Shown here one piece after another: positions 1 to 12,400 of a stretch of 64,000 nucleotides of DNA. The notes under the pieces are model-generated. The model did no database searches and had not been told where the DNA came from. It saw only the letters and a program-made list of their open reading frames with translations. The stretch is from NCBI GenBank assembly GCA_001600875.1, contig BCLD01000007.1, positions 971,446 through 1,035,445 on the forward strand, read 5' to 3'. Origin of the DNA: Solicoccozyma terricola (taxonomy: Eukaryota; Basidiomycota; Tremellomycetes; Filobasidiales; Piskurozymaceae). Both the position numbers and the translations under genes were made by a program. Every line of letters begins with the position of its first letter. Position 1 is the first letter of the stretch.

Positions 1-386
1 TCCGGAAGACCCATTTCCTGTATCCGCTGGAGTCGTTGGTTTGGGGGAAAGGGGGGTTGTTGATACCGTGTCGCCGAACGGGAATCAAAAATGACGGCGG
101 TTTGTCATAGGGCCAAGGCTCTGGATATCCGACGTACCAAGGCTCTGAACGGACAGAGATGCGACTACCCTCCCTTGCCTCCTCTCCCACGATGTGTGCG
201 GTGCCCCGCGGTTACGTAACCCCTCCACTCCCCTTTTCCCCCGTATCGGCCCAAACTCGGCAACATCCGAGCTAACACGGCGTGATCCTTAGGTTTGTTC
301 CTGTTCCACCTTCAACTTATACCAAAACATCCATCTCATCCATCTCATCCTCTCATCCTCTTATACACCTCTGAAAACAGCACATC
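1..386. other. Intergenic, upstream of the dehydrogenase gene
   Basis: No coding sequence is supported here. The stretch holds an 11-base direct repeat (ccaaggctctg, near 112 and 137) and a pyrimidine-rich segment with CATC repeats at about 325-360, just before the start codon at 387, as expected of a fungal 5' leader. No TATA box or known regulatory motif is convincing. Confidence 0.5.
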
Positions 387-2459
387 ATGTTCATCCGCTC
401 TGTCACCCGTCTCGCTCCAACACTCCGACTCACTCGTCACACCTCTGTGTTTGCACGATCAATGTCGCAAGCCACGTCTCCACTACTGAACAAGAACCAA
501 GTTGAAAAAGAGTATGAAAAACATAGGGTAGAGGTGGGTTCAGGTTTCAATGTATATACGGCAATGTACTGATGGTCCTGTATCTGTGGGATTCGCCATG
601 TCCTGTCTTCGCATCTGATAGGTGAAAACTCCATCGGCTGGAACGACTGATAGTTCAATCAAAATCGAGTATCCTCAGGTGAAGCTAGTCGACGGGTGGC
701 AGGCAGTATTGTACACGTCTGCTCATAGTCACATACATCACCTTGATCTATTCAGGAATGGGATCCTAAAGATGTAGGACATTCCACTACTGGTGCAGGT
801 CGCGGCCGTCATCAGAAGAAGACTCTTTCCACTTTCTCCATGGTATGTTGACTTCTCCGTCTTTGACGAAAGAATCTTGAGGACTGATTGAATGTCGAGT
901 TCTCCTCAATTTATCCGGCGTTTTAACAAAAAAAAACCTATCCTTCGCCTGACTGGGTTACAGGAAGGCAAGGTCTGCGTGATCACTGGTGCAGCTCGAG
1001 GTCTCGGGAACATGTTTGCCAGGACTTTTGTAGAATCGTGGGTTACTGTCCCTCCCCTCTTATCTCAACCACGGAATCTGACTAATGTGAAGAGATTCTC
1101 ACATCTACCAGAGGCGCTACCAAAGTTGCTATTCTGGATCTAAAGCAGGAAGAAGCAGATACAGCTGTAGCTGAAATGATCGAATGGGCTGGTACGTCTT
1201 CTGAATCGGATGCTCCACACACACCACTACCACACCACTAATTGTTTCCGGGTCCCGGGTATCTCGGCAGAATCTCAAGGAGAGGCAGAGAAAGGTCAGG
1301 TCACTGCGAAAGGCTGGGCATGCGATGTCGCAAGTGAGGAGAGCGTTCAAAAAGTATTCACCGAGATTGAAAAAGAGTATGGGAGAATCGATGTGAGTGG
1401 ATGAGAATTGAGGGAAACTTGTGGGAGTTATGAGACTGATGAATAGACGGGGGTAGGTCTTGGTCACTGCGGCGGGAATTGTAGAGAACTTTTCCGCTAT
1501 TGATTGTGAGTTCTGCGCGGTGTTTTATGGAATGAAACTACAGCTGAGGAATGTCCGATATTCAGATCCAACTCCCAAGATCAAAAAGGTCCGTTTCTCG
1601 ATTACTTACCTTTTTGATTTCTCCTACCAACTTGTTCAATATAATCGCAGCTCATCGACATCAACATCATGGGAACCTACTTCTGCGCTAGAGAAGCAGC
1701 CAAGAGGATGAAGAAAGGGTCTTCGATCGTCATGATTGGTTCGATGAGTGGTGCAGTGAGTTTCGGAATGTAAGATCTTTGGTGGTTATAGCGGGAAGGC
1801 CGATGGAACGGTTCAATCGTAAACAGGTCGTCAATGTTCCTCAGCCTCAGGCGCCGTACAACTTTTCCAGTGAGTCGGTAATGCTGCTCCTTTGGTCGAG
1901 GTATGATGCTGATCCGGATGATGTGCTTTCTTCCAGAGGCAGCCGTTCGACATATGGCTAGCTCGATGGCCGTCGAATGGGCTCCTCTTGGTATCAGGGT
2001 CAACTCGGTCTCGTGAGTTGTTATCGATGGCGCCGCAAGGGAAGCGAAAAGGGGGTTAAAATGATGCTCTTGCCATGCAGGCCTGGCTACGTCCTTACCA
2101 ATCTGACCAAGACCATCTTGGACGCCAACACCGAGTTGAGAGATACTTGGGTCAACATGACCCCTATGGTGAGTGCCGGTACAGGGATGTCACATGGAAA
2201 ACAGTGCTGAGACTTTTCCCTTTTTCCAGGGTCGATTGGTGAGCATGTCGATCACATGCAGGTAATTATGACTGACATTTACTTCCTCCCCAGGCTGATC
2301 CTAGCGATTTGAAAGGAGCAATCGTATACCTTGCCAGCGATGCTTCGGCGTTTACCACCGGCTCCGATCTTAGGTATGTGGTGTGTTGCTCTTCAAACCT
2401 GCTCTGGCTGACGGCAACGCTCATCATACAGGATTGACGGAGGATACACCTGCACGTAG
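387..2459 (+). CDS. Short-chain dehydrogenase/reductase, D-arabinitol dehydrogenase-like, probably mitochondrial
   Basis: NAD(P)-dependent SDR of the classical type, read across about ten short introns. The cofactor motif is TGAARGLG (ITGAARGLGNMFAR), and the NNAG-equivalent region reads VTAAGIVEN. The active-site motif YNFSK (YxxxK) is intact, but its lysine codon is split by the intron near 1870-1936. SPGYVLT follows, and the protein ends IDGGYTCT. The first about 30 residues (MFIRSVTRLAPTLRLTRHTS) are rich in Arg, Ser and Leu with no acidic residue, like a mitochondrial presequence. The segment before the cofactor motif (GAGRGHQKKTLSTFSMEGKV) resembles fungal D-arabinitol/polyol dehydrogenases. 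Substrate assignment is an inference; an L-xylulose reductase-like enzyme is the main alternative. The start at 387 is chosen because it opens the presequence. Confidence 0.85.
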
Positions 2460-2542
2460 TGGGACGGACGACTTAGAGACTTTGAATTTATTAGACTTAG
2501 GGCATTAGGAATGATCATTAACTATGAAATGAAAGCTACGCA

Positions 2543-2550
2543 TGACGTCA
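2543..2550 (+). promoter_or_regulatory. CRE-like palindrome TGACGTCA upstream of LTN1
   Basis: A perfect 8-base palindrome TGACGTCA lies about 93 bases before the LTN1 start codon. It matches the established binding site of bZIP factors of the ATF/CREB type. The same palindrome is found at 54795-54802 before another gene. Function is inferred from sequence and position only. Confidence 0.4.
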
Positions 2551-2642
2551 TCCAGCTAATCGACTTTTTGTGACCAAGTCCGCGATTGTTGAATGAAGAT
2601 CGATGTTTCAACCACCATCTCCTTCACTCAACCCCGACTGTC

Positions 2643-5600
2643 ATGCCCAAGGCACCCAACAAATCATCGGCTAGCAAAGCTACCCTGAAGAAAAAGGCAG
2701 CAAAGAAAGCAGCCAAGGAAGGCGATGATCCTGCACCCCCTCCACAACAGCGGTCCACTAAGGGTCTCACCAAAGCGGAGAAGAAGGCAATAAAAGCGCA
2801 GCCAAAGGTTTATGTACCACCTCCAAAGCCACCAGCTGCAGTACTTCCGGACCCATTGGATGCTCAAGGTCTAGCCAGGACGCTGCCAGCCGAGCTCGTT
2901 GTCGTACTTAGACGGTTAGGTAAAAAAGATGCCATTACCAGACGGAAGGGACTGGACGAGCTTCGTCTTGAATGGGTGGAGCCAGTGAAGAAGCGTAGTG
3001 CGATGGTGGAGGGTGGAGATCAGGATCTGTACAAGATGGATGCTCTCATCGAGGCGTTGCCCGTTTGGGTGCGTGTGGAAGAGGGTCCCGGGTTGTTGCA
3101 CCGCTAACCTTTCCTCTACAGCTTCATCACCTTCCCTCCCTCTTCTTGTCTCCTCCTCACCGATCGGTTTCCCTCCAGATCCACAACGATCTCCTCTCCG
3201 TGCCCTCTATCCGATCCTCCATCATTAACAGTCTAAACCTCGGTCTTCTCGCTGGACCACATCAGGTACGAGACGTCCTGGGGTCATGGCTGGTAGCCGC
3301 ACTGGAGGAAGGTCGAAGGGGAGCTGGATCCATTGGCAGCGAGGGAATATCGCTGTGGGATCAGCTGGGAGTATGGACATCGCCAGAGCAGACGGACACT
3401 CACATCGACATGCTCAGTCAGGTGGATATAATGATTGAATACCTCTCTCTTGCCATACTGTCACCAAGGCAGCTGCATGACGAGATTCACCCGCCACAAC
3501 CTCAGAGCAACCCTGCATCTGGTGTTGGAACACCTAAGAAGGGTATCAAGTCGGCCGTCATACCGACCTTTGTTCGCGCGGATGATGTTACGGCAGATGA
3601 CACTGAGGAAGAAGACACGAGAATGGACGAGGTCATTTCCAGATATCGTCATTCCGGAATAGCTGGCTTGACATACCTCGTTCAATCAATGCCAACAACT
3701 CTCGATCTCGCGGAAAGCATGCAAAAATTACTGCAGGAAACGGAGATGTGGAGCCTGATAAGGCCACCTTCGGAGTCAACGCTGGCTCCAAACGCACCCA
3801 TCAGAAGAGCTCTGTACATACTCCTTCGATGTCTCATCAACAGACGCGAATCATGGACTAACGAACATTTGGTCAATATTATCGGACCACTGCTCCTAGA
3901 ATCGGTGTGGCTGGAAGACGATGGCGCGGTTTGGTCGGGCGGAATGATGGGGGAAGCCCTCGCGCTCTTTCTCACCAAATTTCGTCGTATATGGTGTGTC
4001 CAGTCGCAAGCCCCAGTTGGGGAGGATACTGAAGATGAGCACAGCGAGGATGAGGGGGATGAGGAGGACGAGGAGAACGAGGCGGATGACGAGACGCCGG
4101 TGGGGACCGACTCTCCGGGTCTACAAGCATACAACCTGTTCCTCCGATTTCTGCAAAGGGGCTGCAATGGTCAGGCAGTTGAGGCATATCCACTGGTCCT
4201 TGTCATCATCTCTACCATTCCTGACGATGTGAGTTGGTTTTATATTGCAACAATCGGATGCTGATCTTTGTGTCGCAGATCCTCCCGATGACGTCCGACG
4301 CGTTCTCTACTCTGTTCGCGGCATTCCGGGCACCAGCACAACTGCTAAGCCATCAAGGCACCCCTGGCTCCGTGGCACCGCTCCATGCGTATGTGTCTGC
4401 CATGGTGGACAGCGTTGTATACTTAGCGGCAAAGGCATGGCGGCAAGCCGCGCTCATCGACGCCGCGAAAACTTCCGCCGAGCAAGCGGCCAAGACGATT
4501 GCGCGCGATGAGGTCTCACGGCTTTGGAAGGAAGGGGTGTTGGAGACCGCTTCCAAGTCCAACCGACCACAGAATGCAGTCACAATAGACTGTAAGGAAC
4601 AGGCACATCTGATCGGCAAAGGTTTGGCACGTTTGATGGCGATATCTGAAGGTAGGCGCCCTGTGCTTTGTCTCGCAACGCACGCTGACAATCTGCCACC
4701 TCCAGAGCTGACGTCCGAGTCCCTCCCAATCATTGGTGAATCAACCTTGAACAGCTGTCTCCCTGGTGAGACTACGATGGACAAGGCAGTCTTGCGCGCA
4801 GTGCTGCCCATCCTCGGGTCATTGCAAAGGGGCCAGACAGAGAACAGTCCCATTCGGACTCTCGTGTCGAATGTCATCACCCAACTAGGCGAACTTTGCG
4901 TCCGATACTTGTCATCGTCGATTGCGGCGCCTACTGAACAACATAGCACCGAGTTGGACGCCGCTGTCGATCTCGTGGTTTCATTATTACACTCGGAATC
5001 TCCGGCAGCACGACAGGATCTCTCATCCGTGAGTGTATCTAGATACCTTGACCTCACGCATCGTCTGACACGACGTGACCTTAGAAACTCGGGCAGATTC
5101 TCTCAAATCCGGAGGCCATCACATCACTCTCACCATCGCGCATGGGATCTTTAGTTGCCACGTATCTTAAAAACAACCCTGACGCCACAACGACTGCCTC
5201 CACCTGGGTCTCACTCTCTGATTCCCTTGCCACAGAGGGCAGCGAGCGATCCTTGCTTGTCGCGCAGGAAATCCTGAATCAAAGCGATCTCACTCTCCCT
5301 GTTATCGCGTCAGCCAAGGATGCATGGGATAATCTGGCGATGACTGCAGCGGAGGAGGTTTGTAGATCACAGGCGTCCAATGTCAGTCAGCCACTTCTTG
5401 GCAAAATCATGGGGAATAGTGGTGAGTTGAATGAGGGCCAAAAGCCAAACGAACGCGTAGCTGATGTTCCTGTGCCTAGAACACCTGATTTCCCTGGACA
5501 CTACCGTGGCCATCAAGACTCTGGTCTCTGGTGCTTTGTATTCCCAAGCTCAGAGTGTACTAGATACCGGTAAAATATCGGAAACGCAGGCTATTGCCCT

Positions 5601-8600
5601 CTTAGACCTCCTCGACTATCAACGGTCTGGCTTGGCGGAGCTCGCCGAGTCTCCCTTGCATCAACAGGCCTTTTTGGCATTATTTGACTTCGCTTTCACA
5701 TTACCATCAATCCGCCCATTCGACCAATGGCCCGCTCTCTATTCGAGAGTGCAGTCGTGGTGGAAAACAGGCCTACAGCACCTGTCCATAACTGGTCGAA
5801 CGACGGTAGTTACAGTCGCGCTTTCGCGTCTTCGAGAGATGACCAACGAGGTGGATTGCAATATCAGGTAGGTCTTGTCGTGAACTGGATATTGCCTTTG
5901 GCTGACACTCCACACAGCCCCAGCGATATTGTCGCCATTGCCGCTGCCTTTCTAGGAGTTGTTGGTGAAAGCAACATTGCAGAGGTCATAATCGCACAAG
6001 TCACCCCAGACGCCGCTTCTCTCGATGCGCCAGGACGTCTTTCCCCGCCAGAGCTGGCTATTCTCGACTCGCTCATCCCTCAGTCGGACTCTCAGCTGGG
6101 GAAACCAGTCGAACAATTCGACAGCCATGGTAGATCTGTCATTGCAAGAGGGTTCGAGTCTTTGCTTGCCGTGCTCAGTTTGGATCGGTCGCTCCTCTCC
6201 GGAGGCTCGCACGTCCCTCTATGCTTGAGGATATGTTACGCCGCGCTTGATGAATCGGCGGTACTCGGTGGATCTCGTGGCATCTATAAACAGGACATCG
6301 ACCTGGAGTATTTGACAGCAGTCCAGATTGAAGCCGATCAACTCGTGTCCTATTGGGCTGTGACCGCGGCTAGAAACGTCTCAAACTCTTGGCACATGAC
6401 AGCCGCCCCCGCATTGCTGAAGTCGGGGTCCACGGATCCAGTGCTGGCTGTTCTACAACACATCGTACGGATAGAATCATCGCTGTCCCCCCGGATGTTG
6501 CGGGATACGCTGATCAAGATACTGCGAGCCACGGACCCGGATGTTGCTTCACTCGAGAGATGGCTAGGGTTGGCACAGACGGTTTCCAATGACGGTGCGT
6601 ACACAAGGCTAACCGCCGCTCGCCCACGCACTGATTCGCTTCGTTTCCAGATCTCCAAGTTGCTCTCGCCATTATACTCGCTCTCAAGGAGCTCCGTTTC
6701 GAGTCTCCTCGATTGCACCGTCTCCAGAATGAAGTCGCTAGTAAATTAAGCGGGGTGGGCATCGCCACCGTTAGCACGGAAGGCATCAAACTGCTTCGCC
6801 TCCTCAACGCACTTGCCCCATCTCCCGACTCGACATCCGATTTCATCCCACAGCAGCGAGTCGTGTTCTTGCTGAAGAACATCAGCGGTTGGCTGCTGGA
6901 TGACGAGAGCGACCTACCGGAGGAGCTGGAGGTTAGGATTGTCGAGTTGTATGAACACTTGTGTCCTGTCGTTCAGGATGTGCCAGGTGCGCATTGGCAC
7001 AGCATCTTCGATTTGATCGCCAGCAATCTTGAGGTGAGGATGAGGTCGACGAAATGATTGATGGATTACTGACGACAGCGGGACTCAGGCTTCCTCTCTA
7101 TCCGATGCGACCACGTACATGCTATGCTATCACACCCTTAGTCTCGTTTCCGTGCTAACGGAGCTGGTACGGACGAACAAGTCGCTGAAGGCCGAGTGGA
7201 GGGAACGAAAGCAAGCAATGCAACTCATTCTTAACCTCCTGCTCGAAATGGAACCAAGTAAGAGCCCGATCCTCCGTCCTGATGCTCTGGCCTGACCAAC
7301 CCTTTTTTCTCCCAGATCATGACCGTAACGAACCTCTCAATATGATAGAATACATGATCGTAGACCTCTTGGAATCGACGGACCTTCCGATTGTAGATGC
7401 CAAGCAAGCTTCAGATGTGAGTGTCATAGGCAGCTAGAGCTTTACACCGTACTCAAAGCGTCCTCCTCCCAGCTATACCGCCTACTCTCCTTCTCCCACA
7501 TGCCAGTACAACGCCTGGCACACCGTCTCCTTTGCCAAATCATCGATCAAGATGTTCCCCGACTGGTAGTCGAAGTGGAATCTGCGACCACTGAGCTCGA
7601 TCAAGCCCAGTCCCTACCCAAACTATCAGCCGACCTCATCGCGCTCATTGCGCAGACACCGCGGATGGATTGGGCAGAGGGGTTGGCGAATGCTGTGAGT
7701 GTGATTAGTCGGCTTGGAACGATGGACTGAACAAGGATTGGCGCAGGCAACTCGTGGATACCTCATCGGGTGGATGCTCGTCTTTCAGCATTTTGAGCAG
7801 GCTGTGAGTGCCAACGTTGTGTGGCCCTAGTCATCATCTGATCACATCTCTACAAGTCATCGACATTGCGAGCCAGCTACATCGATCAGATACGTAACGA
7901 CCTTCTGTTGACGGACGGGCTTATCCCAGCTATCCTTCAATCTCTTCGAATCGCCTCGACGGAACGAACCACCGACTTGAGTCGATTCGCTGTCGACGAG
8001 TTTCACTTGTCCAGTGAGTGGGTGGCACTGCGCCACGACGAATCCCCCGACTAAATTGTTCCTCCCTCCTCCTAGCCCTTGACGAGATGGACTTGGCATC
8101 AACGCAAGCCCTCATTGCCCATCTGTTCTATCGATCCCTCGTTAACATCCCAGTCCTCGTTCGACAATGGTACGAAGCATGCAAAGATCGTCAACTCGCA
8201 ATGTCCTTTTCCTCTACCGTCGTGAAACACCTCTCCCCTGTTCTTATCGGACACGAATTCGCCCTCCTTCGTAACCCCCAGGCTCTGCAACAGCTAGAGG
8301 ATGAAAATCTGACGATCAAAGTGTCTTCTGGCGCTGCGGAGGTGACTGCTTCGTATGTGATCGACGAGCAACCCATGGAAATTGGAGTGAGATTGCCTCC
8401 CGAGTTCCCGTTGAAGAGCGTCGAGGTGAAAGATTTGAAGAGGGTGGGGGTACCGGAGAATAAATGGAGGGGTTGGTTGATGAATGTACAGCAGACCATT
8501 ACGTCGAGAGTGAGTGCAGAGTCGGCAATTCGATGACTATCACACGCTAACGTAGGTACCCTTACAGAATGGCCTCATACTCGAGGCGTTGACCTTGTTC

Positions 8601-8931
8601 AAGAAGAATGTATCGCTTCACTTTGAGGGTGTGGTTGAATGTGCCATCGTGAGTTGGGTTGGTTGTCGAACCGACTTTCGGCACAAGCTTACGTCCAGTT
8701 GATCGCACAGTGCTACTCGTAAGCTCATCAAGGGGCGTATGACGCCGTCTCTCCTACTGACCCTCATTTCGGCCCTCACTCGCGCCCTACAGCATCATCT
8801 CGATGCAAGACCGCACACTGCCCTCCAAGCCGTGTAGAACGTGCAAGAACCGATTCCACGCCAGCTGTCTGTACAAGTGGTTCAACTCGAGCAACTCGTC
8901 TACCTGTCCTATGTGCAGGAGTCTGTTCTGA
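2643..8931 (+). CDS. LTN1: Listerin E3 ubiquitin ligase of the ribosome quality control complex
   Basis: Ltn1 binds 60S subunits carrying stalled nascent chains and ubiquitinates them in the RQC complex. The N-terminus (MPKAPNKSSASKATLKKKAA) has the family's SAS-x-T-KKK-A signature, and the body is a long alpha-helical repeat region with an acidic patch (about 4015-4100). The C-terminus has an RWD-like segment (VIDEQPMEIGVRLPPEFPL) and then a RING of the form CAICYSI...CRTC..RFHASCLYKWF...STCPMCRSLF, so all RING zinc ligands are present and the protein ends at the RING as in the family. About 17 introns leave roughly 1,700 residues, the usual length. An in-frame ATG at 2586 exists but would add 19 non-conserved residues, so 2643 is preferred. 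The second RING cysteine lies in an 8-base microexon (8711-8718). Confidence 0.95.
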
Positions 8932-9396
8932 GTTCTATGGACCTGGTAACATGACATGTATGATATGTACCGATGTACATTGGCCCGCTGTACCCTGTGT
9001 TTCGGCTCCGACACGCCGCCAGGCTGCTTTCTGGCAATATCATGCATGGCAACTCGGTTCATGCAAACCAACACCGTCCATCGTCCATCCACCGTCCATC
9101 CACCGTCCCACTCACCGTTCTCCATCTCTGACTGACGTCCACATCACCGTCAACTCCCGCATCTCACCGAGTCAGCCGCTTTTTTGGAATGCGGCTGCAC
9201 ATGAGTCGATAATCCCGACGTTACCGTTCCCGCCGTCGCAACACCTCTCTACCCGCCTGGGCGAGCTACGAGCTCTCAAGCACTCGAAAGGACTCGGTCC
9301 TAACATCAATCAACCCTTTGCCCAAAGGAGTCGGCCGTCTCACCTCCTACAAAGGGCGGTAACAAGTCAACCCCTCACATTCATGATCACACCAAC
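8932..9396. other. Intergenic between LTN1 and BCK1, with a CCGTCCATC repeat
   Basis: This is the 3' flank of LTN1 and the promoter and leader of BCK1. A short imperfect tandem array of CCGTCCATCCA-like units lies at about 9075-9119. A CRE-related TGACGTCC lies near 9133. I see no coding exon; the reading frame that is open through part of this stretch ends in the five-codon uORF described separately. Confidence 0.5.
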
Positions 9397-9400
9397 ATGA
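9383..9400 (+). promoter_or_regulatory. Five-codon upstream ORF whose stop overlaps the BCK1 start
   Basis: An ATG at 9383 opens a five-codon frame (MITPT) that stops with TGA at 9398-9400. The BCK1 start ATG occupies 9397-9399, so start and stop overlap as ATGA. If the mRNA leader includes this ATG, ribosomes would have to leak past it or reinitiate at the overlapping codon, which would lower and possibly regulate MAPKKK output. Whether the transcript begins upstream of 9383 is not shown by the sequence. Confidence 0.45.
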
Positions 9401-12400
9401 TTGGACCTCGACAGCCCTCTCAAAAGGCCAGGAGGCCACCGAATCTCTACATCGCCAATCCAGACTCTGGTTCGGACGACTCGAATGATGAGCTTGTCCA
9501 AAGACCACCAGCTGCGCATCCGACGTTGACCCTCATCACTCAGCCTCCAACGCCGGCAACGGCGATGACGGACAGCTCGTTGACAGGGGCTAGTAGGCGG
9601 GCACCATCACCAAGCGGAGCACTGGACGTAGAACGACTCTCTCCGGGTGGTGAGTATCCTCCACAAGCGGTCGACCTCACTGCACCAAGTTCGGCAACCA
9701 GCTCCAACCAGTCCAGGCCAAGCACGCTCGCACATCGCAGCTCATCTTCCGCTGGGACGACGAGCTCGGGTGGAACATCCAAGCACGAGCCAGCGGGCTG
9801 CGCAAGAGCTACTTCTGATACTTCTATGAGGTCGGTCAGACCAGATCGACCTCTGCCTACTCCATCATCGCCGCCATCCATTCCGCTGCCTCAACCACCT
9901 ATCAGACATCGGTTGGGTAGCAATGAATCGTCAGGCTATCCTTCAAAACGCGATCTTCCGCACCCATCCGCATCTCCCGAAATCAAACGACCACTTCCAA
10001 CGGTCGACGGCTCGTATTCTCCCGTCCATCCGTCCCCAAGACCGTCTATCTCTCATCCACTACCGAGTCTTCCCGGAAGATTGGGAAGCGTTCGATTACA
10101 GGTGACGACCGATAACGAGAATTTTTCCGTCGTGGATGTTTCAAACGTCGCCAACGGCGAAGCGATCATGGATCGTGTCTTTTCAAAGGTAGGAGGGATA
10201 CTGCAGTGTGTCCGTAGCCCTTGACTGACATGTGTTCATCCCCAGCTACGATTCCGTGACGACGATCATCCAACGCTCAGCATGTATCGCACGGACATTG
10301 GAGAAGCTCATGATCCTAAGCCGATTACATCCAACTCTCTCTATACCCTTTGTCAATCTCATGGGGACTCGAAGGGTTCACTCAAGTTCCTCGTAATGCA
10401 GACGGCGCTCCCGCATTTGACATCCTCCTCGGCTATTCCACCACCAGTTCTAGGCAATCGCGGGGGTCACACGATAGACTACACGCCGTCAAAGAGGTCC
10501 GAGGCCAGTGTCAGTTCACAAGAAAGGGTGCGAGTGGTTAGCCACTCCAAGAAAAGTAGTTATTCGAGTGCGAGCGAGATACTAGCTCGTCCAGAATACT
10601 CGTCTCCAACGACCGGCGGCGAGACAGACGCGGAAGCGGACCTGACCGGCCAACGTCTTATGCGACATACGAGGACCTTCAATCGACGGCGACTGCCCAG
10701 CGGTGCCAGTACAAGTCGGAGCTCGAAGAGTCCCCCGGACGATGGAGTGCGCAATTTCGCCCATCTAGCGTCCTCGCCGCCATTTGGCATGCTAGCATCC
10801 CCCTCCTCTGGCTCCGAGCTTGCCGTACCTCCGGGCAACCGCCGAGGTAGCGTGACGCCGACAATGCCAGCACACCCTGATCAACTGCAAAACTCTCAGA
10901 CTTCAACTTACCGAATCATATCGGGTCGTAACGACCCGTTTGTGGAAAGTCCACCTCTTGAAACGCCAGCGCCTTCATCAGCGACGTGGCTCACGTCTCC
11001 TAGTGAGCCTACGGAAGCCGACTTGGCTGTGATTGCCAGCCTTGAAGAGGAGGAGAGGGAGAGGGAGAGGCGAGAGCGTATTCAATTGGAAGAAGACCGC
11101 CGAGTTGCCATGCTGGAACAACAGAAAGAGCATGAAGTGTGGGAGATCATGCAGGCGCAAGAACGGGAAGCGAGACAGAGGCAGGTGGAGACTGATCGAG
11201 TGCAAGCCGAGTTGGCGGTGAGTGTGGGAAACGTGCTTTAATAAAGTCCATGGCTGACATCCACACTCCAGCAACAACAAGTCACCCAACAAAGTCGCAG
11301 AGACATTGAACGAGCCGAACGTGAACGAGAAAGACAAGTCGGCAAGGAACGTCGTGAACGTCGGATGTTGTGGGAGAACCGGCTGGGTCCTCAAGGGGGT
11401 GCTGCATTGGACGTCTCCGCTCCTGGATGGGCACGCAATGATATCGAGGGTTGGGCGCGGAGTGAGGGAGTCTCGCCGACGAGTCCGATCGATAGGGACG
11501 TCCCGGGTCCTTCGACCTATCGACCGTCCCCATATAACACTCTACCGGCACGGTTCGTGCCACCCGTCGGTCCACCTCCTCGTGAGCGACTGCGCATGGA
11601 AACGCATCCGGTCGGGTACGGGGAGCGCCCCACCACCCCTGGAAATCGGCCACGACATCCGTTTGCTGCCATACGATCTGACGTCAATACCAGGTCTATG
11701 GATAATATGCGGGCGGCGGGCGTGGAAGGCACGCCTGATCCACTACAACCCACCGTAACACCAGCATACCCATACCTCGAGGAACAGAGTCGGTACCCGA
11801 AGACGGACCGCAGTCGATCGACTACTCGAGGACCATCCGGCGAGCCTCGTGGGCAGCCAGCCGAAGTTCGCCCTGTGGAATTCCCTGAGCCGAGGCCTTA
11901 CAGACGGGGATCAGACGGGGATGTCTACGCGCCATCGTCCGGACGTACCAGCGAGGGCGGCGAGGGTTCTGAGCAGACGTGGCTCGTCCCACCAGTCCCA
12001 TCCACCAGATCATCCCGCTCCGAGACGGTCAACAGTGCCAGTTCATCTGTCACAGCCACATTCTCACCCCAACTGAATCGAACACAGAGCGAGGACGATA
12101 GTGGTGATACGGCGAGGGCTGGTGACTGGGCGCAGACGCTTGGACATATGCTGGGAACCAGTGGCGAGGATGAGAGCACATTCAGGCCCCCGCCGATGGA
12201 TGACTCGGAAGAGACTCTTTGGTTCATTCCTCCGGTTCCTGGGACCTCGTCGTCTCCTGGCCGTCCGGCACTGAAGCTCGACACTCACCTCGGTGCCACA
12301 GGCAGTCAACCGCCATCGACCGATGCGACCGAGATTCCCAGCTCAACCACGGACTCAGAGGCCGACGCTGGAGCCAAAGTTCAGCGGCATAAATCCTTTG

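Noticed and set aside
4353..5057. Long antisense frame (234 codons) within LTN1
   Set aside because: It mirrors a conserved LTN1 exon in another frame, is Ser/Arg-rich with no domain, and depends on the codon bias of the real gene.
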